Below, one piece after another: positions 1 to 10,954 of a stretch of 64,000 bases of DNA (the first letter of the stretch is position 1; every line of letters starts with the position of its first letter). The notes beneath the pieces were generated by a model. The model was not told the DNA's origin. It saw only the letters and a program-made list of their open reading frames with translations, and ran no database searches. The position numbers and the translations under genes were made by a program. Location: NCBI RefSeq assembly GCF_024586455.1, contig NC_065921.1:24182635-24246634 (forward strand), written 5' to 3'. Source of the DNA: Bactrocera neohumeralis (taxonomy: Eukaryota; Arthropoda; Insecta; Diptera; Tephritidae).

Positions 1-665
1 TATAGCTTTAGAAAATAATCCATGCTAAATTTCGTGAAGATATCTGTTCAAATGAAAGAGTTTTCCATACAAGCTCTTGCTATCGATCGCTCGGTTTGTA
101 TGGTAGCTATATGCTATAGTAACCCGATCTGAACAATTTCTTCGGAGATTGCATAGTTTTCTTAGAGAATTATCCATGCCAAATTTCGTGAAGATATCTC
201 GTCAAATGGAAAAGTTTTCTATACAAGCTCTTGCTATCGATGTTTCGGTTTGTATGGTAGCTATGTGCTATAGTGACCCGATCTGAACAATTTCGTCGTA
301 GATTGTAGCGTTAACTTGGATAGTAATCTGTGCCAGATTTCGTGAAGATATCTCGTTAAATACAAATGGTTTCCATACAAGCACTTGGTTCCCATCGTTC
401 AGTTTGTATGGCAGCTCTAAGTTACAGGGATCCGATATCGGCGGTTCCGACTAATGAGCAGCTTCGTGGCGAGAAGAGAATGTGGTCAAAATTTCAAATC
501 AATATCTCAAACACAGAGCGACTAGTTCGGGTACTGGGGGACATGGCTAAAACGACTCAGCTCGTCAAGCTGATCATTTACAATATATACTCCTACTTTT
601 TCTTCCGGGTCTTACAAACTCTCTGATAAACTTAATACGTATATACCCTGTGCAGGGTATAATGA
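1..665 (+). repeat. R-A dispersed repeat, tandem part plus 3' module
   Basis: Three successive units carry the same word (CGGTTTGTA or CAGTTTGTA) at 92, 246 and 400, an exact 154-bp period twice. Each unit also has 'TTTCGTGAAGATATCT' and 'ATACAAGC' blocks. The last unit runs into a distinct 3' module (from about 425 to 660) that ends in a small palindrome, TACCCTGTGCAGGGTA, near 643-658. Parts of the same repeat recur near 22.4, 26.3 (inverted), 28.9, 30.5, 54.2, 59.2 (inverted) and 63.9 kb. No coding capacity is visible. It resembles repeats I know to be common in tephritid genomes; its transposon class is not evident. Confidence 0.8.
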
Positions 666-1454
666 TAGCCAACAAAAGCAAATACACGCAATGGGCAAGA
701 GAAAATTAACGAGACGACGCAAATCAGGTACCGCCAGCGACATCACTACTGTGGAATTTATTTTAAGGATTGATTTTTTTCACAGCCCCGCACCGCTGCT
801 TAGTTGTTTTGATTCTTTTCAGCGCAGTATGAACAAAAAAGAAAAAGGAAAGCAAGCAAACAAATATCAGAAACATTTACGGTTGAATTAAGCAATAAAT
901 GGGTTGTGAATGCGAAAAATGACAATATCCAGTGGCGCGCCGGCGCAGCGCTGGTGTGAATCATCGTCGCATATATCGGTTTTTGTTCGTTTGTCGTTGC
1001 GCCGTTTTCTTATTTCAATTTTATGGCGAAGTTTCATTAATAAACATCAAATTAATCCATTTAAGTGATATGAAGCGATCTTTTTCTTGTAGAAAAATTT
1101 CTTAATAAATGTGCTCGTGTGGCAATGAATAAGTGGTGACCTTGAGTTTGTACGCTAAGGACGTAAATATGTAGAAGCTCATATATATGTATATATATAT
1201 GTAGTCACAGGTACGTAGGTGTGAAGATTTTATACAGAAATTAATAAAAAATTATAGGTGATTCGTATGCGAATGCATCGCTAAGTGACTCAATTTGAGC
1301 AAATGTGGCGAATCAATATTCCATTTTGCACTTTAAGGGTGTCAAGACTGCTAAATAACGGAAATAAAGTTCTTGATGAATGGACGAAGTCAATATGAGT
1401 CTCCCATGCAGTGTTTGGACTACTTACTTCAAAATACTTCAATTCGTCATCTGA
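666..1454. other. No gene seen; A+T-rich spacer
   Basis: The stretch has only short open frames without family resemblance. It contains a TA/GTATA microsatellite near 1180-1203. The last 200 bases before the rosa copy may be decayed transposon sequence, but I cannot assign them. Confidence 0.5.
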
Positions 1455-2293
1455 ATAGGTGGTCTATTAGTCGAGATCTTCAATTGAAACCAAACAAAAT
1501 ACAGCTTGTGGAAGAACTGAAGCCGCTCGACATTCCCAAGCGACATCGCTTCAGCTCTTCGGCTCTTGAAAAGTTCCAAGAAGATTCAACGTTTTCGAGG
1601 CAAATTTTGTTCAGCGATGAGACCCATTTTTGGCTCAATGAGTATATAAACAAGCAAAATTACCGCGAAGAGCAACCTAAAGAGACTCAAGAGCTGCCAT
1701 TTCATCCAGAAATAAAAACGGTTTAGGGTGGTTTGTGGGCCGGTGAAATCATCGGTCTACATTTCTTCAAAAATTATGCCGATGAGACCATTATCGCGCC
1801 ATGATAACCGACTATTTGATGCCAGAAATTGAAGCTCGTGATCTCGGCGACATTTGATTTCTACAAGGCGGCGCCATTTCCCACACATCGCATCAATCAA
1901 TGAATGTATTAAGAGAAGACTTCGGTGGGCAGATAATTTCATGTTTTGGGCCAAGATCGTGTGATATCACATCGTTACACCTTTTCCTGCGGGGATATGT
2001 AAAGTCTAAAATCGATTTAGACAATCTCGATTTCGATTCAGGCCTTGGAGTAGAACATCACGCGTGTCATTCGCCAGTTACCAGTCAAAATGCTCCAACG
2101 AGTCATCGAAAATTGGACTCACCAGATTGACCACCTTGGAAGCAGCAGCCAACAACTAAAAGAGATAATCCTCAAAAAATAAATGCCAAAGATTTATCTT
2201 ACGAATGATAATAAACATTCCCCGTAAAATTTGAAGTTTATGTATTTTTTATATAAAAAAGTAGGGAATCTCGATGTGGATCACCCTTTAGTA
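1455..2293 (+). mobile_element. rosa-type (DD41D) mariner, copy A, 5'-truncated
   Basis: A Tc1/mariner transposase relic lacking its 5' end. The frame at 1373-1726 contains the first catalytic block (FSDETHFWLNEY). The rest is broken by stops and frameshifts. The second catalytic block reads LQGGA where an intact family member has QQDGA, so the aspartate codon is lost. The third reads LHLFLRGY instead of LDFFLWGY, so that aspartate is also lost. The 3' terminus ends in GGATCACCCTTT near 2280-2293, shared with the other copies near 11.0-12.0, 13.9, 43.3 and 45.7-46.9 kb. The family call rests on the 41-residue spacing that can be assembled by comparing the copies. It is inactive. Confidence 0.75.
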
Positions 2294-2779
2294 GTAAACT
2301 TACTGCTTCGAAGTGCAGCTGCTTTCAGGGAGGGGAGTATTCACTCCTACAGCAAGGCGGTAATACGAGCGTTGAGCTTGCAAACTGTGCGCTCAAAGTA
2401 AGTCAATATGTGTCTAATCTCACTAGATACCTCATCAAGCGACAGCATTATCATTCTCGTTTAGGTGCCTGATTATAGCGAAAACGCTGGAAAAGTACAA
2501 TCGATGAGCTCGCAAGAGGGGACAACAACTGCGATATCGTACAAAGGGATGACGCAGGAGCGTTGGACAAAACATCAACCCTTTAAAGACGACTATCATT
2601 CCGTTTTCGAGATGCAGGTCTCTGCATGGCCTCAGGAACCTTACACTGGGAGGTACCTTGACACTGGGGAGAGATGACTAATGAGATGTTTTTAGTTTAA
2701 AGTTATCTACTCATACATTATTGTAATTTTATTATTTAAATTCTAATATGCATCTGTAGTGATGACTAATATGGTTAAA
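2294..2779. other. Unassigned spacer between rosa copy A and a non-LTR element
   Basis: A short open frame (2465-2677) has no recognisable domain. The DNA may be decayed 5' sequence of the neighbouring non-LTR element, but nothing in it proves that. Confidence 0.35.
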
Positions 2780-4060
2780 TATCTTAATCTCACGCTGAAT
2801 TCCTCTTCGCGGTGAAATCAGCATGTTGATCCAAAGATACTGGGGTTGCAAGCCAAGGATTGTCAGATGGTTGTACGCCATGGTCGTGCCACCGATTATC
2901 ATAAATGGAGCGATGGCTAGGGCTCCGAAAGCATAGCGACTTCGGTAGGACTTCAACAATCGCACCTGCAATGATTCGCCTTCATCTGCGTGACGGGTGG
3001 CATGCGTACATGTCCACCGCTTCAACTAAGTAGTAATCAGTCAAGTCGCCAAAGACACACTGTTCCAAATGACAACAGAAGGGTTTGGCAGTGGTAAGGT
3101 AATCTCTTTCCAGCGCATGAAAGACTTAAGTGGCGACATACCACTGGCTTTTCTCCCTACGGATAGCATTACCAAAAAGGTTAACTTCACTGAGTTGTTA
3201 AAAGTTAGCCTCAGCAGTAAGGTCGAATGGATTGATTCCACTCTCGAGCTACTGCTTAGAGACAGTACAATCAAGTGGTACACCGACGGCTCGAAAACGT
3301 CGGAGGGAATTGGCGCAGGGATTGCAGGACCACGCACAAAACTTTCCACTCCTATGGGTAGAGGTCTTTGCTACAAGTCAAAGTTTAGAATTTAAACTTC
3401 AGTGCAACCGTCTCAATGTACTTATAGCTATACTAAGCGATAGTCAAGCGGCACTCAAAGCGATTTCCACGTAGGAGATCAAACGGCTGAATAGTCTATG
3501 AGATCGTAACCAAGCGCACCTTATTTTGGTGCCAGGTGCCGGCAATGAACTGGCTGATGAGCTTGCCCGCTCCGCAGCATCCACCAGCATGGCAGGAACG
3601 GAAACTTTCATTGCGGTGAGTCCCCTCACCATAAAGGAGCTGCTCCGCAATGATAAAGCAGTGGGAGGGAGGGGGTATTGGCAGCATCTCCAAGGCATGC
3701 GCCATGCCAAGTTGCTAATGGGTGGTTACAACCTGATAATGTTTAAATATGTAACCAACCTCTCAAGGGTAAAACTCAGGCTACAGAAGCACTTATTTAA
3801 ATGAGCCTAGCTTCTTGTGCGAATTGCCAGTTCTCCGACTTGGAGTCTGAAACACCAGAACACCTGCTAATCGACTGCACAGCAGTCTGTAGACGCAGAT
3901 TAAAGGCCCTTGGATCCATGTTTCCAAATAGGGATCACATCGCCTAAAAAGCACCTAGCAGTATATTGGAATTTATCACTTCGCGAGGGCTAGTTGAGAC
4001 GTTGTGACTTGGGAGAGGGCACAATAGATTCTAGATCGCGATGCAATCCTCATTTACTCA
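2780..4060 (+). mobile_element. Non-LTR retrotransposon 3' part: RT thumb, RNase H, zinc knuckle
   Basis: Frameshifted remains of a non-LTR ORF2. Around 2840-3030 the translation shows the region just after the polymerase active site (WGLQP, VVRPII-like and VTGGMRTCP blocks). At 3275-3300 the RNase H opening motif YTDGSKT is intact. At 3437-3460 SDSQAALKAI follows, and at 3526-3600 the PGAGNELADELA segment, where an intact enzyme has PGH.G.EGNELADELA. At about 3815-3877 a C-x2-C-x12-H-x4-C knuckle (CANCQ...EHLLIDC) closes the protein. RNase H plus this C-terminal knuckle points to an I-, LOA- or R1-related clade. The frame changes several times, so it is a dead fragment. Confidence 0.8.
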
Positions 4061-4985
4061 TTTAATGTAACATATGGGAGGAAAAATTGTGAACAGCGAT
4101 AAAACAGTGTCAGTTAAAACTACTTAGCCGGTCTTAGCGAAGGTATGAGTTAAGAGAACACATGAAAAGGAAGGCGACTTTAGAAGGCGCCATCAAAACA
4201 ACAATTTCGTAGAAAAAACAAACAAAATTTAAAACTAAATATGCCTAGACTTTATAGCATAAGTGCTGTAAATTTTTTCACAAGTAACTACTATTTATTG
4301 TCATGCCTTTCATTTGTTTAGAACAAACGATTTTTAATGGAGCCATGCGCTTTGGCAAACATCTTCTGAAAGCTTTTGTCAACTCCTGACACAAAATCAA
4401 GCAAACATCCTCTAAAAGCGACTGGATGGATGCTTCCTACGTGGCATATTAACGCTCACTGCACATGGTATTCCCACTGCTGGAGCCAGCGCAAAGGATG
4501 CGCAATGTAATCGATACGCTGAGCAAACGGAAAGTTAGTCTGGCCTTTTGTTTACGATTTCCGAGAGCGCAGAGCCGTACGACGAAGGCGTCAAAGTTGA
4601 AGGATGTGCACATTGTTAATGGTGTGAAATTAAAGTAAATTGTTTTTAGCACACGCACACACATACACACACGCACATGCTGGTGTGTTGCAGTGCACAA
4701 AGGAAGGCCACAAAGTACACCGGTAAATAAGTGTTTATTCGCATGTAAATAAAAGCACAGACAAACACAAGACATACGAGCACATGAAAGGGTTGTGTAA
4801 AATGAAGGAGATAAAAAAAAAAATATATTCAAGAAATACTGCGGCCATTTAAATGAGGTGTTAATAGCAAATTTTGCAATATTTGTTCGCGAATGTCGCT
4901 TTCTGGCACTTTCATATGAAGGTGCCACACTTAGCGGTATGAACCAGTCGCGCACTTATTATTAATTGCGTGTGTACATAGGTTT
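4061..4985. other. No gene seen; host-like non-coding DNA
   Basis: The minus strand has an open stretch of 168 codons (4449-4955). Its translation is biased by CA-microsatellite (ACACGCACACACATACAC near 4649-4668) and has no recognisable domain, so I read it as non-coding. Confidence 0.5.
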
Positions 4986-4987
4986 AT

Positions 4988-5135
4988 ATGTGGTCTGTCC
5001 GATAAGTACTCAGTCTAGTCGTCGGATGGCGCCATTATTGCAAGAGAAACAAGAGATTGTCGCATTTTCGTCAGCTACTCTCAAAATTTCGTCTGAATCG
5101 GAAAGAGCTTACGCGTTGTTATTGTAACGGATACC
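4988..5135 (+). mobile_element. 5' end of a mariner element (fragment)
   Basis: The sequence TGGTCTGTCCGATAAGTACT at 4991 followed by a GATGGCGCCATTATTG segment resembles the terminal repeat and leader of mariner elements. The same leader pattern opens the element at about 38612 (GGTCCGATAAGTG, then GATGGCGCCACT). No transposase sequence follows: the DNA switches to an inverted Jockey-like fragment. Confidence 0.55.
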
Positions 5136-5139
5136 TAAT

Positions 5140-6060
5140 CCCCGTTTGGTTGGTAAAGATTTGATAAGTGGTCATCGAGGTCATTCAACGAAAGCCCAGG
5201 AAACGCGCTGTTTCGACGAGGTCGGACCATTGGGAGAGGGGTGTCAGATGAGTAGGGTTAGCAGGGCATGCAAGGAGTTGGCTAGTGTCATGCGGGGACT
5301 CGTTGCACGCTGGACATATGTTGATATTTTGGGGCCGATTCTTGATAAGAAGGAGTTGAACCTTCCACAATATTCAGAACGAAGTTGCGCAATGGTCACT
5401 CTAGATTCCCGTGGCAACTCGAACTCTTCGTCTGCAATGGGTGATAGTTTGACTCCAAGTACGCCATTCACTGAGAGGGAGTCGGTGAAAGTGTTAATGG
5501 CTCCACTGTGAATGACGGTCAGTGCATGTCTGACGTTTGTTGTGTCCGAAGTCGCATCGCTTGATGCTCCTAGGAGGCGGTTCCGCTCCAAGTAGATGAT
5601 TTCTGCGAAAACACCCCCGCAGAAACTGCTTGGAGTGGAGTCCATTATGCTCCTTAACTGGAACCATACGGGCCTCACTGTGTAGGGGTTCGATGGGAGA
5701 CATTAAGAGGCATCCTGTTGTAGTCCGGAGTGCATAGTTCTGACATGTCTGTAGTTTCCTCGTCGTTTCATTGCATCCAGGCGACCATTGTATGTTGCCA
5801 ACTAAATTTCTTTGTCTTTTCCTCCCGACTACCGACTTAAGGATTTTATTGTGGCTCTGTACTTTGGCAATAATCGCAATGGTGTGAAGAGTGAAGGAGC
5901 ACAAGCTGTCGAATGTTACACTTAAAATCTTAGAGTTATTGACGCCGAAAGTTTAATGCCATCGACTGCAATATTAAGGTCAAGTCTGTACTTCTTCGTC
6001 CAGTTAGTGAATATGGTCGCTGGGTCTCGGTGAGATAGCCGTTTGCGGCGCTTCCGCCTT
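5140..6060 (-). mobile_element. Jockey-like non-LTR retrotransposon, C-terminal RT part
   Basis: Overlapping minus-strand frames (5494-5904, 5244-5678, 5185-5370) together cover the end of a Jockey-type ORF2. Going 5' to 3' on the minus strand they show the thumb region (QWSPGCNETTRKLQTCQNYALR), the block LPRESRVTIAQLRSEYCGR, and the terminal CPACNESPHDTSQLLACP cysteine/histidine motif typical of Jockey proteins. The polymerase core and endonuclease are missing, and the frame is interrupted twice. It is inactive. Confidence 0.8.
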
Positions 6061-6489
6061 CCCAGAGACCATGAAGGTTTTACAAGCTATCTGTACCGAC
6101 TCCATCGTTCTGTAGCCCCTGCTGTCTGAAGTGCAAAGAGTGCATATACGACTCTGAGCACGTATTTCTTTAAAACTACACACGGCGGTAGTTTGGAAAA
6201 TTTTTGCAATGTCACTCCTCTCGTAAATGAAGAGCTGTCAGCGAAACGTCAGCTGTAATTATGACAAAACTATGACATACAAAGCATATTAGGCGTCTGT
6301 TCGTCCGTGCCATGGAGGAGTAGAGGATACTTTTGCTCACCCATGATGTAATACTTAATACGGTGGTATCAAGGGAGAGATATGAATTGAGATCAGGTTG
6401 TGTTCAGCGGATTAAAGTTCCGAACTTCGGCCTTTGGCCTTCCCCTACTATAAAAAAGGATAGAGACAAAGCCACAGTTGCAACAGTAA
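6061..6489. other. Unassigned spacer
   Basis: No recognisable coding or repeat signature. It lies between an inverted Jockey-like fragment and a mariner relic, so it could be decayed transposon sequence. Confidence 0.35.
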
Positions 6490-7059
6490 ACTTATCTTAA
6501 CATGTTGAATTAACTCCAAAGAAGGCAAAGACTATCCTATCGTGCAAAAGGTATTCTCATTATATGACCAAAAAAGGCTATGAAGGTACGAGCAAAACGG
6601 TAACAGAACTTTTCTATGCCGAGTTGTTGTGTCAATTTGACACCGGACACCAAGGAATAGTATCCACCCGGCAAACCTCAAACGAAGAAGGCGAAGACTG
6701 TACTCTTGGATGGAAAGGTGGTGGCTACTTCTGTGGCTCGCAATGTGTGATCTACAACGACCGCGTACAGAAGGCCAATCAAGTTACAGGACGCTGCAAT
6801 ACCCAAATTATTATAAAGAAAAAGTGGTGCCATCTGACGAAGAAACAGTGTTGTTCAGCGTTCAAATTGATCAAAGTAAGTTACAAACTGTTAGCGTACA
6901 TATCGTACTCTCCAGATTTGGCTCCGTTCGACTTCTTTTTGTTTCCAAAAAGGAAAAAATACTCGCGCATCATCGATTTGAGCCGCTGCTAAAGAGGTCT
7001 ATCACGTTAGATCTCCAGAAAATGTATTTTAAAGTCGCACTAAAGAAAATATGCCACAA
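6490..7059 (+). mobile_element. Heavily decayed mariner transposase (3' half)
   Basis: Two overlapping frames (6564-6992, 6710-7183) carry mariner marks: YAELL near 6620, and SYSPDLAPFDFFLFPK near 6905-6955, which contains the third catalytic aspartate block of DD34D mariners. The second catalytic block (HHDNAPAH in intact members) is not recognisable. There are many frame changes. This is an old relic. Confidence 0.6.
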
Positions 7060-7300
7060 CTGGATCAAGTGTTTTGAACCAAAAGGGGACCATGAGGTTC
7101 GCCGGAGGTCTACACTTTTTAGTTGGGCCAAAGAGTTTGGAGCAACGCTGGATCAAGTTTATCGACTTAAAGAGAAATTATAGCAAGAAAGGAAGTTGGG
7201 ACACCACTGAATCAAGTGTTTTGAGCCAAAAGGAGACCATCAAGTTCGCCAGAGGTCTACACTGGGTCAAGTGTATCGCGTTAAAGAAAGATTACCTCGA
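7060..7300 (+). repeat. Imperfect internal duplication at the end of the mariner relic
   Basis: The segment 'ATCAAGTGTTTTGA.CCAAAAGG.GACCAT' occurs at about 7064 and again at about 7211. Both copies continue into GTTCGCC.GAGGTCTACACT. A looser third echo (GGTCAAGTGTATCG.GTTAAAGA) follows at 7264. The period is about 145 bp. The unit begins like the mariner C-terminus (W.KC). Confidence 0.6.
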
Positions 7301-7980
7301 GAAATTTACGAAATTTTCGCTTTCCTTTTGTGTTCCAAGTACAAATCGGATGTATGTATATGTTTTGTGCGTGTTTGAGTGTTCTTAAATATGAGAGCAT
7401 ATGTGCGCCACGAACATATGTAGGTATATATATATCTACATGTATATACATATGTACATGACGCATTTGCATTCTCCACGCTTCAAAAGCAAACAGGCCC
7501 AACACGTCACAATACCGCAGCGAAGGAATAAAAAATTGCTGGGAAGCAGGATGAAGGTATGGTAAAATATGAGAATGCATCAGTACTAATGGAAGCCGGC
7601 AATAGCTGTGAGGCGTCTGCTGAACAGTACGAAGATGAAACGCAGTCATCAAATGGAATGGGGCGCATGTGCGCATGTGTGTGCGTATGGCGTATGTGGC
7701 GCAATGTGGAAGGATGATAAAATTGAAATTTAAATAAATAAAAAAGCGAACGGCTTTTGCAAACACAGCATGTCGTCCGCGTCAGAGCAAAAACTTGCAA
7801 ATAAACAGTAAACGAAGTAGTGGAAAAAATTAAATATATATATACATATATACTATATATATGGTATATACATATGTATATATGAAGCCGACCAACAAAA
7901 TTTAATAAAAGCAAGGAGACTTAAGGATACGGTGGCAAAAGCAAACCACCTCAAGCGTGTATGGAGTCAACCGAGATGTG
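7301..7980. other. Non-coding, microsatellite-rich
   Basis: TA/CATA repeats lie at 7420-7455 and 7828-7882. The minus-strand open frames here are low-complexity and begin without a convincing start. No gene is supported. Confidence 0.5.
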
Positions 7981-9240
7981 GCCGAAGAATTCAACTAAAA
8001 AGCGACGAGGCCATGCCGGCCGAAGCGAACAAGAACAACAGTACAACAACAAATAATAATAAATAATATAATAAATAAGCGACAGCGGGGGTAAGAGCAA
8101 GTGGCAACACAAGAGTTAGCAGAAGCGGCAGCAACACTAAGAAGCAACAACAACAACATCAACAACAATTTCAAGAGCCAAACAAAGCCAACAGCAGTTC
8201 TTTCTAGCTGTTACAAAAATTATGAACAATTCATTTAACACCCCAGCAGCAGCAGCGGTGGCAGCAACAACAGTAGTGGCACAGCAGCACGGCGAAGCAA
8301 GCGTTTCGCAAGAGCAAGGCTAGCGGCGTAGCGCGGTGCGGTTAGCTAGCGGTAGGTTTAAGCTTTTTTCAGCTTGGCTGTCTGCGAAGAATGTGTCAGC
8401 GTTCGATATTTTGCGCGGGTGCCGAGGCGTTGCTTGGGCCATGCACTTGTCCGTTGGCACGAAGCTCCGATTAAGCGCACCTCAATCGAGCAAATGCAAC
8501 AGAATGCCGCAAAAGCCAACAACAACGCAGACAATATGTTGCTGTGCGTTGCTCCGTTTTGTTTTTGCATGTTAAATTTAATTTTTGTAAATTATTATAT
8601 ATATTTTTTCTTTGCGGGCTTTCACTCTTACGCTGCGGCTACCTCGGCGCACAATATCAGCAGCAACAACAACATTACCAGTGTAAGGTGCCCCGAACAT
8701 AGCGCACTCAACGATCCCGGCGTAAATGAAGTGAACGCATATCCAGTTTAAACTTCACACCTTCTGAAATTTCGCTTCGTTGGTCGCTCACTCGCACTGT
8801 GCCGTTCCTCCGCAGCTTGGAGCTCGAAGCTCTGGCCGGCCCGGTGCTTTACTGCTGTTATTGTTGTCGCTGTGCGCATCGGTGCAGTGAAGTGTGCGCT
8901 GTTGATCGAAGTTGTTGCAGTGGCAAAGGCAGGTGGTGGTGGTGGCGAAGCGACGCTGCCGGGCGGCGACGGCGGTAACGGTGACGGTGGCACTGGTGTT
9001 GTTAGTGGCGGCTATGGTGCAGTGCGGGTGAACACGTTCTGACGCTGGTGTAGAATTTCAAAACCCAAAACTTACTTGACTGACCGACCGATCATTCTAG
9101 CAGACAGCAACAACAACTATAGCAATAACAACAACAGCAGCGGCAGTGCCGGCAACAGCATGGGGTTTGTGTGTGACGCTGGTGTCGTTTCGTCGCTGTC
9201 GTGGGAGCTCTCTCATATGTAAAACAATGCATATTTGCAC
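7981..9240. other. GC- and triplet-rich region, possible host regulatory or untranslated exon DNA
   Basis: CAA/CAG/AGC triplet runs fill 8030-8280, 8500-8530, 8655-8680 and 9100-9160. A markedly G+C-rich block with GGTGGT/GGCGGC triplets covers about 8800-9020. This composition contrasts with the A+T-rich transposons on both sides and is typical of fly regulatory or 5' untranslated DNA. Open frames exist on both strands, but none has a start codon plus a recognisable domain, so I do not call a protein. Confidence 0.4.
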
Positions 9241-9524
9241 AACGTATTACCTTTCCTCGTTCACTTTCACACTTTTAGTGGGAATGAATTTACGGTTTAC
9301 CTGTGCTGTGTAGTGTTTTTAATTTAGTCAAACATCACATATTCCATACAACTAATATACTCGTATGTGAATATGTTTGGGTATTTTCGGGCATAGTGCA
9401 ACAGAACTACTGACGTTTTAGAACTAATGCTGCATTTCAGCCAACTTAATGATAATAGTAGTGAATATGGCGCTAAAAGTTTTACAAGACGCTGTGCTTC
9501 TCCTTGAAGATGGGGCAAATAAAA
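9241..9524. other. No gene seen
   Basis: A+T-rich DNA between the triplet-rich region and an RTE-like fragment. No signal found. Confidence 0.45.
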
Positions 9525-9960
9525 GTTAAGACACCTTCATGGACTTCTTTATGGTCGTAGGCACCGCTTACGTGGTTATAGCCGAGTTTACCACACGCCG
9601 ATTGGAGAATCCAAGTGTAGCGAGATCCTTTTCTACCTGGTCTTTCCAACGACGGGGAGGTCTTTCTCTTCCTCTGCCTCCCCACGCCGGGTATTGCGTC
9701 GGATCTTCTCAGAGCTGCAATGTTTTCATCCATATGTACGACATGACCTAGCCAGCGTAGCCGCTGTCTCTTAATTCGCTGAACTATTTCAATGTCATCG
9801 TATATCTCGTACAGCTCATCGTTTCATCGACCACAGTATTCACCGTTGCCAATGAGCAAAGGACCATTTATTTTCCGCAGCACCTTTCTCTGGAAACCCC
9901 TAACGCTGACTCAGCAGATATTGTAATACAGCAGGACGGGGATGATGACTAGCTTTTAGA
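9525..9960 (-). mobile_element. RTE-like non-LTR retrotransposon, RT C-terminal fragment
   Basis: The complement matches the 45115-45743 and 22976-23450 fragments block by block: the LLYG..AWT-type region at the 9830-9950 end, then RLRWLGHV-type sequence near 9750-9770, then the GRGRPP.RW..QV tail near 9650-9690. These are the last conserved blocks of RTE/BovB-type reverse transcriptases in insects. Only the 3' quarter is present and the frame is broken. Confidence 0.7.
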
Positions 9961-9967
9961 GTTTGGT

Positions 9968-10160
9968 CTTTGTTCAGCAGCTCACGACTTCCGGCCTTAG
10001 ACCAAGTACTCCCAAGTACCAAGATTCTGGCTAGCCAAAAAAACATCCGTTTGAAGAAAAGTTAAAGTGAGAAGGCAAAGCATCCCTCCCCAGGGTTATC
10101 CACTGGGTTTGGGACGCGCCATGTAAATAACACCCCCAATGAAAAGTCGAACATGGCTTT
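9968..10160 (+). mobile_element. RTE-like element, 5' leader segment
   Basis: The stretch beginning CTCACGACTTCCGGCC and running through AAAGTGAGAAGGC and CTGGGTTTGGGAC is the same sequence that lies directly upstream of the endonuclease domain at 51887-52040. It is on the plus strand, opposite to the adjoining RT fragment. Confidence 0.6.
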
Positions 10161-10599
10161 GATTGCAATTATTTTAAAACCGAAATAAAAATAACAAACA
10201 ACTTCTACTTTAATTTAAAACATTCTTCTGAAAACTGTAGAACCAAGTAGAAAAATATGTGACCGAGATGAGGCGGCACTAACTCACACCGGATGTTTTG
10301 CAAAATAATATAAAAAACAATTTCTTATTTTTAAGGACATAAGTGAAGAAAGAAAATTTTTAATAATTAAAACGTCAGAAAATACTCTGAAATATGTAAT
10401 GAACGACCACGCAAACCTAACCCCAAAAAAATCTTTAACAATTCCATAGAATAGTTAAGACTAAAAAAGCTAGGAGAGTTAAAAAAGTTTATTAAAGTTT
10501 CGCTGCGATTACTTTTGTTATTAAATCTGAAGTCTAATATACCAGCCAGTAATACAGTGGCCTGAGAGGAACAACTCTACCTCTACTCTTTCTACTTTT
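10161..10599. other. No gene seen
   Basis: Poly-A-rich, A+T-rich DNA with no recognisable element. Confidence 0.4.
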
Positions 10600-10835
10600 A
10601 GGTCAACAACACCTGTACCTCTTAGAACCCGCCTTCTGAAAGTACCATCGGCAGATTACAGCACATGCGCGGAGGATGATGAGACACTACAACATTACTT
10701 CGGTGAATACCCAGCTATTGGACGGTTTAGGCGGCATATCTTCCACGACTCTCAATTTTACAACTTAAAAGGTATTGGGCATTTAGCGACATTTCATATA
10801 TTGAACGGGAACGTTTAGTTGAACGGGGTTAAATT
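10600..10835 (+). mobile_element. Non-LTR retrotransposon C-terminal zinc-knuckle fragment
   Basis: In the frame from about 10640 the translation reads CAEDDETLQHYFGEYPAIGRFRR. This resembles the C..C(G)EDDETVEHFLCECPA.GR.RR closing motif of LOA/Jockey-type ORF2 proteins, with two cysteines replaced. It is a short fragment only. Confidence 0.5.
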
Positions 10836-10954
10836 AGTTAAAACTTGAGAGCACAATGAGAATAATGATGGTTTAAATGCGGCTGCCAGCGGTCAAGTGT
10901 TCCAGTGCCGCGCTTTTCAACCAACCAACGTATATTCTCATATTATTTCGGAAA

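Noticed and set aside
4449..4955. 168-codon minus-strand open frame
   Set aside because: Composition is shaped by CA microsatellite, no domain is seen, and no neighbouring exon signals support it.
5688..5705. GGGTTCGATGGGAG looked at as a tRNA B box
   Set aside because: No matching A box at the right distance and no cloverleaf; it lies within Jockey-like coding sequence.
7281..7914. Two long overlapping minus-strand frames
   Set aside because: Tyr/Ile-rich peptide from TATA/CATA microsatellite; no domain.
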